A stretch of DNA of 64,000 bases from positions 8,559 through 72,558 of the forward strand of contig MPNW01000089.1 in assembly GCA_011800805.1 (NCBI GenBank), in the 5' to 3' direction. The position numbers and the translations under genes are program-made. The notes below the pieces were generated by a model. The model did not search any database and was not told the origin of the DNA. It saw only the letters and a list, made by a program, of their open reading frames with translations. Positions within the stretch are counted from its first letter, which is position 1; each line of letters starts with the position of its first letter. The stretch comes from Hirudo medicinalis. Its lineage: Eukaryota; Annelida; Clitellata; Hirudinida; Hirudinidae. This document shows positions 55,794-64,000 of this stretch, one piece after another.

Positions 55794-56577
55794 ATGGCTG
55801 CTGGTAGGGCGCTCTTCAAATTCGGGGCCAATGTCAAAGAGTTTCGTTTGCATTTATGCCAGAAATCGGCATCTAGCAAAGGTGTGAGGTAAAGACTGTA
55901 ATATAGCGTTGTGCGTAAACTTATTTTTCTCTTGTTGTGTATGAAAAAGCAATTTTTTAGGGAGTTTGTTGAAAAACACTATGTTGAACTGAAGAAAAAC
56001 AATCCAAAGTTTCCTTTCTTGGTCCGAGAATGCAGTGACGTTGATCCAAAATTATGGGCAAGATACGGTAATTCAATGTTTGATATTAAAAGGTATAGTC
56101 GGACTAAGTCAGTCTATAATCTATTAGCATTGTTTTATGCTGATCTATGTTTGTAGCCACTGCTCGTCTATAATAAATAGCATTCTTTTTATCTGACACT
56201 TTCCAGTGTTCACTTGGAGCTTGATTCCTTCAAGTGAGGCAGTGGATATGATAACTTTAATACTTATTTTGTACATTGCATGGTGTCAGAGGAAATGCAG
56301 TTATTGTCCATAATATTTTTGTCTGCATGACATGCTTGTTAAGTAATGTCTACTTGAACACTTATCTATAACTACCTCATAGTAGCTTGAATGATTTGTA
56401 GAACTGGCTTTATTATCTTGATCAAGTAGTTGTTTTAAAATGTAACATTATCTTAATGAAATAATAAAAGTATTCTAAATTTAAGGTTATGGCAAGGAGT
56501 CCCATGTTTCCTTGACTGATTTCACTAGTGACCAAGTTTCTGAGGCCATACAAAAGTTGGCCCAAAAGTCTGCATAA
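55794..56577 (+). CDS. NDUFA2: NADH dehydrogenase 1 alpha subcomplex subunit 2 (NDUFA2), 3 exons
   Basis: Exons 55794-55888, 55961-56067 and 56486-56577 give 97 residues, close to the usual 99. Motifs: [53 protein letters not shown] and [17 protein letters not shown]2 (B8) is a small thioredoxin-fold accessory subunit on the matrix arm of mitochondrial complex I. CQKSxxSKGVRxF is the diagnostic N-terminal block. A likely AATAAA signal lies at 56667-56672. Confidence 0.95.
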
Positions 56578-57790
56578 CTCCATCTAAAAAAAATGGAATG
56601 ATTTTAAAAAGAGCTTAAGCCACGCTGGAAGACTTTTGATGTTATTTACATCATGGATTGGGTGTAAATAAAGTTTTCTCCAATGACTGGTTTAGCATAA
56701 CCATGTTTTATTGTGCCCTTAAAATTCATAGAAAGTGAAAATGCTTTTGTAGGGTTTCCTTAAACATTTAACAAAGTGTTGATGGTTAAATTTCTTGATA
56801 TATTTCCATTTTCACCTCAATCACAATCCAGAATGTTTATTTCATTTGTAAAGCGAGTAATTAAAATTGGTTTGTCCTGTTAAGTCAAATTTTTATAATA
56901 ACAAAGTGTTTTGATTCTAAATAAGGCCCACATCTGACTGTCTTTCAGATACAAAAGTCAAAGTTTAAAAACATGAAAGTCATTGTGCATCAGGATGACA
57001 CAATATTTAAATTTTCATTCCTGTATTTGACCTTCGGAGTGATTTGCACTTCTTTGATGCTTAGAATTTCTGAATTTTTCCAGGTCTTATTAGCAATGCA
57101 TGGCCAGGTAAACCTCAATTATTCTTGTTTGTCATAAATTAAGTAGATTAAAACCAGGCTCCACATAAAATGTTCAATTCAAAACTGGCAACATAAACTG
57201 CTTCACTGGAGAAATACTATTGAAATCACCAAAAACTGATCAAAAGTAAAACGTCGAGAATGGACTGTGGCATTAAAGCACAGGTTTCTGATCAAAATGA
57301 ATCAGTATGTCCCTCGTTGGTGTATGTGCCAGAAGGGCTTGTGTGGTTGAAGCATAAATCAGAACTCAGTGCGATGATTTAAATAAATGTTGGAAATGAT
57401 AATAATGATGATAAGCAGAAGCACATTACTTGAGAGCAATCATTCAAGCTTTTAGGCAGTTCAAGCATACCTTGAAGTGGCATCAGACTTGGGACTGGAT
57501 GCTAGTTTAATTAAATATTAAAGTAAAGGGTTTACTTAAACATTTAACAAATGTATGGGATTTTTAATCCCTTTTATGACCAGAATGTTTTGGACTACAA
57601 CATAAGAGCATCTACAATTAGTGGCAGCTATCGTTTTGAAACACGAACATGACTACCAGCTCGAACAACAACCAGAGAAAATGATAATTTGAACAGATGA
57701 TTTCCTTGAGGTAATTAAATGAGTGAGGAATGTGTATCCATGATGAAATCATAAATATTATGCGATTCATTTCATCCTCGTTTCGATGTT
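56578..57790. other. Convergent intergenic region, no gene seen
   Basis: Between the convergent NDUFA2 (+) and lectin (-) genes. AT-rich; holds the NDUFA2 poly(A) signal. No long open frame or repeat recognised. Confidence 0.5.
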
Positions 57791-59506
57791 TCACACATAT
57801 TCAATTCTCCATAGCTGATTCTTCTTCCCATGGAAACGGTACGAGCAGAGGTGAGCCCCGTCCTCTTCTGAACCACCACGAATATCCAGACTTTCTTCAT
57901 CCCCATTGAGTATCTTGTCTTCCTCGACTCTCCATTGGTGGCGTTTGGAGTTCCTGTAGTCAGAGGTCTTTAGCTTCTTTCCATACTCTGAGGAATAAGA
58001 TTGTAAAGAAGTGAAGGAAAACATCTAGGCTTTCAGATGAGCTTGCAAGCTTTGAAATACAATTATTGAATAACACTTTGTACCAAGAAAATAAGTAAGA
58101 ACATAAACTTATGATACAGAGAATTAATTGCTTGGATGATACAAAGAACAATCACTTAAGACAAATAAACATTATAAGCTAACTCACTTTTACTGTGAAA
58201 GACCATGTTGTTGAGCGAAGATCGGATGTTTCCCAAAGAGTCAAGGTACCACAGCTGGTTTGGCTGCTTCTCGTGACCTTTCTCCACATGATGACCTTGG
58301 CCCCTTCATCTTCTGAGGCTCTCTCAATGTCAACAACCTTGCCACTCAACTCACTCACAATGTAGAACAGAGGAGGTCTGGAGATGTGTTGTACCAAATG
58401 AACAATAAAATTATGTAAATATCCTGCTTACTGTATAAATATAATCACTTATAACCATTTGTAAAACTGAATGACATGATAACGTCAGTACTAACGAGGG
58501 AAGCGATTACCAAAATCAATTAAATAATTACAAAATGTAATTGAGTGGGATATTATTTGACAACAATCAACAAGTAACATGTTTTCCAAGTAATTTACAA
58601 GTTCACATGCATTTCAAATAAGTCTCACATTGTTTACAACATGTTAATTAAATACTACTACGGACCTCATGTGATCGGCACATCCGCCCACTGGTTCAAA
58701 GTCCCACAACTGAACATCTTTATCATCAAATTCATCAGAACCAATGACAGCACCTGCCTCTACACCTATATCAAATATTGGTTAGCGATGTCTGCACTCA
58801 ATAATTAAGAGTCATGGCATGGGGATTCCTCAAATTCTACATTAACAAGAAATATCTGCAAAATTTGTTCTTTTACTCACTTCCTTTTATTTCCAAAACT
58901 TTGTCATGATCATGAATATTCCTAATAGTGTTCTTATGGAACTGCCATTGTTGATTCTCATCTCCTGATTTGAATGGATTCAGAACAACACTTCCATCTG
59001 TGCATTATAGGTTGTATTATAAATATCTTAAAATCAAGCATGCCTTATAAAGGAATTAAGTGCAGCTCAATCAAGTTTCGTTATTAATCTAAGATTATAA
59101 ATAATTGAGAGTAGTGCTTTCTAACTTTTCTTTCAATTTAGAGTATTTATTCATACCTTTCAAATCCAAGCAATAGTCATTCATTTTTGATCTGATGGTG
59201 CCAGTAGCTGGGTCGTTGTACCAAGTCTGATTTTCATTTCCGTGTTGCGTCCAAACAATAACTTTTGCTCCCTCCCTGGTGTTGGCACCACTGACATCCA
59301 GAGCAAGTCCATTGGACTTGTTCTTGATGAGGCAATAAACAAACTGAAACATTAAAAAAATAGACCTATTTTAATGTTTGCGAATATTTATTCATAATTG
59401 TATTGTTCGTTTCATTTTTTTAGCAAGAATATGAAATAATTAGTTTAACAAATTTGCCTCTATTTTTGTATGTCAACTCGATCATAACATTATTCCTTAC
59501 ATCCAT
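57791..59506 (-). CDS. Ricin-B-type beta-trefoil lectin-domain protein, 6 exons, 1-nt frameshift in exon 5
   Basis: Minus-strand exons 59506-59501 (only ATG GAT), 59343-59157, 58997-58881, 58765-58666, 58377-58188 and 57987-57791. The product is about 265 residues made almost entirely of QxW-type repeats: ENQTW, ENQQW, DVQLW, PNQLW, RHQW and KNQLW, with LDVSGANTREGAKVIVW, VVDIERASEDEGAKVIMW and SLDIRGGSEEDGA as subdomain starts. That suggests two beta-trefoils. The fold binds carbohydrate; there is no enzymatic or toxin-type domain, no signal peptide and no membrane span, so a cytosolic sugar-binding protein is likely. Exon 5 is 190 nt where phase requires 191: one G appears missing near 58290 just after KVIMW, and the correct repeat (QPNQLWYLDS) continues in the next frame. 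Sequencing error and pseudogene are both possible. Confidence 0.8.
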
Positions 59507-59840
59507 GATTTCTCGACGAAATGATTAATAAGTTCGCAAAGTAAACCAAGCTGGAGTATTCCTAAAAATCTTTCAGAAAGACGTCGCACAGAATAACCCT
59601 CGCAGCAATCCTCGACAAAATTAGAATAATTGGCCTACAATGATCAGATGATTAAAACCAAGTGTTGTAATATGAAAACGTATTTGAACAAAATCAAAAC
59701 TGCAGGTAAATAAGTGCTAAAAATATAGTATTATGTTGCAAAATAATTGATATTTCCTATTAACTTTTAGTCAAAAACTATCAACTTCATGAAATTGATG
59801 TCGGGCGTTGACCTCTCCGCAGGCCTACTTTTGCTCAGAA
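59507..59840. promoter_or_regulatory. Divergent intergenic region, possible bidirectional promoter
   Basis: 334 bp separate the lectin (-) and ACOT13-like (+) start codons. AT-rich and no specific element identified; shared control is inferred from spacing only. Confidence 0.35.
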
Positions 59841-60453
59841 ATGTCTAAGTTGCAAATGATAAAGCAGATGATCGGCACTCTGACCAAAGGCCCGGGCTTT
59901 GATACAACTTTGAACAAGGTTTGAACAAATGTTTCTTTTCAAATCTTTTAAATCTTCTCAAGTATCGAAATGGTTCATTAAAAGTTAGGATAGCTTTGAT
60001 TTTTGTTTCTGCTCAGTTGTCAGTGGTCGAAGCATCGGCTGGTAGATGTGTTTGCGAGTTAAAACTAGATGAAGAGCACTTAAATAGAGGAGGATCCCTA
60101 CACGGAGGTCTGACAGCCACTCTAGTGGACACCGTCAGTACTGCTGCCCTTGTAACCAATGACAACACGGGGCCTGGCATGAGCGTAAACATCAACGTTT
60201 CGTAAGTTGGTTCTTTATAAATCTTGTAACTTAACGATGGTATTTTGGTCGTAATAATTAGTATGTGCCATTAGATACGTCATTCAAATGTTACATCAGG
60301 TATCTTCGGCCAGCTCTTTCAGGAAGCGAGATCATCATTGATGCTTATACAACAAAACTTGGAAAGAGATTAGCCTTCCTAAACGTGGAAATAAAGGACA
60401 AGGCCAATGGTAAAATGATTGCCACAGGAAGTCACACAAAATTTCTCAGTTAG
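59841..60453 (+). CDS. ACOT13: Acyl-CoA thioesterase 13-like (hot-dog fold), 3 exons
   Basis: Exons 59841-59918, 60017-60201 and 60300-60453 give 138 residues (human 140). The hot-dog core is clear: RCVCELKLDEEHLNRGGSLH, HGGLTATLVDTVSTAALVT, SVNINVSYLRPALSGSEIII and GKRLAFLNVEIKDKANGKMI, ending GSHTKFL. The LHGG segment with the following Asp in TLVD matches the ACOT13/PaaI-type active site (Asn-Gly-Gly, Asp). ACOT13 (THEM2) hydrolyses medium- and long-chain acyl-CoA, partly at mitochondria. In the 'N-xxG-xLHGG' block the residues are NRGGSLHGG. Confidence 0.93.
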
Positions 60454-60789
60454 AATATTCTTGTAAAGATTTGAAATAGTTGTTTAAAATCATTTGACAA
60501 GAAATTATTCATGATTTGAATTTGAAAAAAGGAATAACCAAATATTTGATCACGAAAATTATGGCCCGGGCCATTAAAGGTTGTGTTTTTTGAGGTATTA
60601 GTCAAATTTTTATCTAACGTGTGATTTTTAATCTAATTACGATTATTTTATTTGTTCAAAAATGGCAGTCTTCACACTAAAATACAATATTAAAAAAACT
60701 CAACAAATCATGGTGAAATTATCGTATAAAATAAAATTAATAACTATAAAAATCAACACTGCAAAAATATGAGACACTGACAAATAAGT
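60454..60789. other. Convergent spacer, no gene
   Basis: 336 bp of AT-rich sequence between the 3' ends of the ACOT13-like and GT92 genes; presumably both 3' UTRs. Confidence 0.5.
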
Positions 60790-62478
60790 TTAAACATTAT
60801 CAGCATACAGACTATCTATTTTTTTCACTACTCTAGGTAAGTAATGGGGAGCAAAATGGTGAAGTCTTGTGCATGATTTTGAGTTATTCTCCGGCTGACC
60901 CCCATTCCATTGTCTGTAATGATGGAGCAGGCCTACGTGTTCTTTAACTGGAACTTGCCAACTGGCATGCGGTGACAGAAAGACGTGCACTTGGTGAACT
61001 GCAACTGTTTCCACCAATTGGGTCCATACTATGTACTTTGATCTGATGTACCAGTTGTAAGACTCGCTCTCACACCCTGTAACTAGCACTGAATTCATTT
61101 TGAGTCTTAGGATTGTTTCAATGTCATCCTTTGACAACTTAGAATTTCTTTGAAGGCTATACAATTTTGATTTGTCTGGAGTTCCGATTAGGTTGCTTTT
61201 CCACTGGAGGGGAAAGAAGTTGTTTCGGATGAGGAAGGAACTCGGAAAGATTTCCGATGCTCCAACCTTCCGAACAAATACAAGATCTGCCTCTGCCTCA
61301 GCTGTAGCATGTCTGATCATATCAAACCATGTGTCGTGCATCTGCGGGACAATGAGCTCATCTAGGTCAGAGAAAACAACAAACTTGGATTTGAACATGT
61401 TCCTGTAGAGGCAGTCGTTCAATGAGACTAACTGGGCAAAGTAATGAATCTCCACCTCCACTGTCGGATCCGAAGGGTTGGTATCCACATTCACAGGAAC
61501 ATCCCATCCCAATACTTCTACTAATCCTTCTGATGAGTAGCTTTTCAAGACTTTGGAGACGAGCGGACCGACCGAGTAATCGTAAAAGGTGAAGTGGTCG
61601 GCTCCAAAGAGTTTATTTATTTCTACCATCTCTATTAGCTGTGCGGCATTGTTGAACTCAAAACTGAATGGTGTCACACAGACTGTGAAGTTATGAGTCA
61701 TCTCTCGTCTATGGTTTGCTGCAACTCTCAGAAAATGATGCTGTCTCTTGCATTTGTGTATCGACAGTGCTACAGCCACCGGTAAGTCCTTCCTTGCAAG
61801 TACGCAACGATAAATGGAGGCTGCATAGCTGACAATAATTAAAAATCAGATTAGATATTAGATATGTGGTGGATTAAAAATTTAGTCTCAAGTGACCTCA
61901 ACTTACATTTTGCCGTGGGTTTCTGGAATGACTTCATAGCCTGCACCCATCACGTCGGGCCTGTCCCGCCCCAAAAACCATACATAGCAATACTTGAGAC
62001 CAGATACATGGTCGGCATCCAAGGTCACCCCACTCGACATTCCAAGGATTCTAACAGAAGGTGGATCCTGTCGAGGGTCATAGTATGCAGAGTAAACATA
62101 AGTCTCATTCTGTTTGCCATCATCTATGAACCTCCAATGGTCCTTAACAATGAGTTGAGCTCCATCAGGCTTCCCAAGATACTCATCACAAGCTATTAGT
62201 TCTGGTTCTATATCATTCTTCACGGGAAATTTAAGCATTTCATCCAATCTGTAAAAATCGTTGGGAGCGTAAGAAAACCTGGATCTATGAGACTTGTTTA
62301 AGTGAAATTTTTGCAAGACTTTGGTATAGTTATAACCAGTGTTAACTTTAGGAGGAGTTGTCCTAGTGCACCAAAGACTGATTAGAAGGCCATTTATTGA
62401 AAGAAGCAGAAAAAGCATGGTTATTAGGAGTCCTGCCCTGTAACCTGATATAGAGCATTTCTTCCTTCTGGTCAACAT
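60790..62478 (-). CDS. GT92-family (DUF23) glycosyltransferase, type II membrane protein, 2 exons
   Basis: Exons 62478-61907 and 61828-60790 give about 536 residues. A short basic cytosolic N-terminus (MLTRRKKCSISGYR) precedes one signal-anchor span (AGLLITMLFLLLSINGLLIS), then a stem and a lumenal catalytic domain, the topology of Golgi glycosyltransferases. GT92 features: FTVCVTPFSFEFNNAAQLIE, INKLFGADHFTFYDYSVGP, WDVPV, AQLVSLNDCLYRNMFKSKFV, and the acidic metal-binding-type motif VFSDLDELIVP. NETYVY and NYTKVL supply N-glycosylation sequons. C. elegans GALT-1 of this family adds beta-1,4-galactose to core fucose; the acceptor here is unknown. The ORF is otherwise intact. Confidence 0.9.
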
Positions 62479-63778
62479 TTTGTAGCATCCCCTGAATTAG
62501 CTTCTAAGTCATGTCTTCAAGTCTTTGGCAGGGCATGGGGTAACATTGTCGTTTAAAAATATTTGGCCACTGGTGATAAACAAATACAACTCGAATTTTC
62601 TAAATATAATTTCGTTAATTGAGTATAAATTTTATATCGAGGTTAAAGCCGACTCAGCTATCATTTTCATGCAATATGTGTTTACTGTTTACAATGATAA
62701 TGAAACAGTTTTATTAAAGTGGCGCATGTACAAAACAACTTCCAGACCACGTCAATACTTCATCCACAATAACCGTCAATTAACTCATCCAGTTCATTCT
62801 TTTCGTACATATGCATATGAATTGAATGCAATATCGAGCAACTGCTAATATTTATGTTTCGAATCGATTATTTAAAAGTTAATCAGATTAATAAGCCCAC
62901 GAATGTATCAACAACAAAAGAACTAGCAAAACAAGTAGCATTATAAGAGTACTAGAAAATGTAAGCTGCATACATCGCATTATTCCTAAATAGAATTTTT
63001 TCAGTTAAATATGAAACTGATATGTAACTAGACCAATCCAGAAAATCGATATTTTTTGTTGTTGAAAGACATGCCTATATAGAATAAATTCATTGAGGCT
63101 TACTTGGGAAACCTCAACTTAAACTCCAGCTGAAAGTAATTTTTCAGCGGATACTGACAACGTCCCGCCGTCAAAAAGCATTTCAGCTGGAACGTAACTC
63201 TGATGCACAAGAACTCTAGATAATGATAGTAAAAAATGATAAGAAGATTTAGAGATTTAACTATGAGACGTTAAAAAAAAAAATGACTGCAATAGTAGAG
63301 ACACTGGGGGATCATTAACACAGACTGCGTGCAAGAGCAGAAGTTGTGTCGACAGAGAAGAACGTACAAGCATGTCAGATAACCATGAATTACATCGAAG
63401 CCGATGTCTTGTCAACATCGACACCCAGATTTATGAGATTTACATCACTTCTTTGCTTTTTTTTTACATTTTGTCCATTGAATCACGCCCATGTTAAATC
63501 TTACTTAAAGTTATTCAAGCTTTTAGAAAATTTTGATCTCCTTCCAAGCCATGTTGAATCAGGAGGAATATACCTTGAGTTCATGTAACCAGTCTATGTT
63601 AATAAATTGTGAGACTTTATGTTATTTTTGATCAAGCAATATCAATTTATTATCCAAAGATAAAACTGGGCCTTCAAAATGAAACCTTGACATCAAATCA
63701 GACATTCTACACGATTTTAAAATTTAAAATATGCAATAATGATCCACTTTTGTAAATAATAGGGTCCAGTTCTTATGA
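62479..63778. other. Intergenic between GT92 and BCS1 genes; no gene seen
   Basis: GT92 upstream region and BCS1 3' flank. Open frames at 62525-62848 and 63346-63588 have no recognisable motif and are treated as chance frames. Confidence 0.4.
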
Positions 63779-64000
63779 TTAGATTATAAGGCCTGCTTTC
63801 TTAACTGCTTCTTCTGGGTCATTCTTGTAGAACATGAAATGACCTTGAACTCCAGCAGGACTCAGGGACTTACCAGGATTGAGGTTTCTTGCTGTAGTAA
63901 CAAACCTCTGAGCTTGTTCTGGAGAGCATTGAGGATAAAATCTGGAGAACATGTTTTCTAGCTGGTAGTCTGAGCAGTGATCAATCTTTATATTCATATC
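63779..64000 (-). CDS. BCS1L: Mitochondrial chaperone BCS1, C-terminal part (runs off the window)
   Basis: The last exon, open to the window edge, covers the final 73 or so residues. It reads HCSDYQLENMFSRFYP and then SPAGVQGHFMFYKNDPEEAV, matching the end of BCS1 ('...QLTQMFxRFYP...SPAQVQGYFMLYKNDP'), which lies after the AAA ATPase core. BCS1 is an inner-membrane AAA protein that inserts the Rieske Fe-S protein into complex III. The AAA motifs and membrane anchor lie beyond 64000. The stop codon is at 63781-63779. Confidence 0.88.
   Translation of the reverse strand, partial: DMNIKIDHCSDYQLENMFSRFYPQCSPEQAQRFVTTARNLNPGKSLSPAGVQGHFMFYKNDPEEAVKKAGLII

Noticed and set aside
61172..61408. Plus-strand open frame inside the GT92 exon
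   Set aside because: Antisense shadow of the 346-codon catalytic exon, which has clear family motifs.

Overview
The window is nuclear DNA from an invertebrate animal. It is AT-rich. Its genes are split by short AT-rich introns with GT-AG borders, and it carries trinucleotide microsatellites, non-LTR retrotransposon remnants, tRNA-derived SINE-like copies and one run of 612 Ns. The gene set (kinesin light chain, WIP/verprolin, MORC2-type ATPase, ADAP-type protein, a GT92 glycosyltransferase, a peptide-type rhodopsin-family receptor) fits a protostome, most likely a spiralian such as an annelid. That placement is inference only. Exons were assigned by eye from family motifs, splice consensus and reading-phase continuity; for nearly every gene the phases close exactly.

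Layout. 1-2297: decayed retroelement and AT-rich DNA. 2298-3617 (+): a small acidic-tailed protein resembling Gdown1/POLR2M. 4163-4415: 3' end of a CR1/L2-type LINE. 5071-8445 (+): a 7-TM receptor with a 1-nt frameshift. 9706-13600 (-): an ADAP-like protein (ArfGAP zinc finger plus two PH domains) that lacks the arginine finger. 14866-15205 (-) and 15551-16351 (+): a head-to-head pair encoding a COX8-like subunit and UQCRB. 16871-18437 (-): eIF6. 19827-27416 (+): kinesin light chain with a tandemly duplicated 90-nt TPR exon. 29980-32807 (+): proteasome lid subunit Rpn6/PSMD11. 34534-41299 (+): a WIP-family actin regulator with three extra phase-1 exons. 43159-54234 (-): a MORC2-like ATPase with 29 mapped exons. 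55794-56577 (+): NDUFA2. 57791-59506 (-): a ricin-B-type (beta-trefoil) lectin with a 1-nt frameshift, head-to-head with 59841-60453 (+), an ACOT13-like thioesterase. 60790-62478 (-): a GT92 glycosyltransferase. 63779-64000 (-): the C-terminus of BCS1.

There is no operon logic; the genes are independent housekeeping and signalling genes. Three encode mitochondrial respiratory-chain subunits (COX8-like, UQCRB, NDUFA2), and BCS1 is a complex III assembly factor. Two gene pairs are divergent over about 335-345 bp and may share promoters.

The most notable observations are: a SINE family that appears to share its 3' tail with a resident LINE; the duplicated, probably mutually exclusive KLC exon; an ArfGAP-fold protein predicted to be catalytically dead; lineage-specific cassette exons in WIP; two micro-exons in MORC2; and an assembly gap whose two flanks are the same 62 bp.
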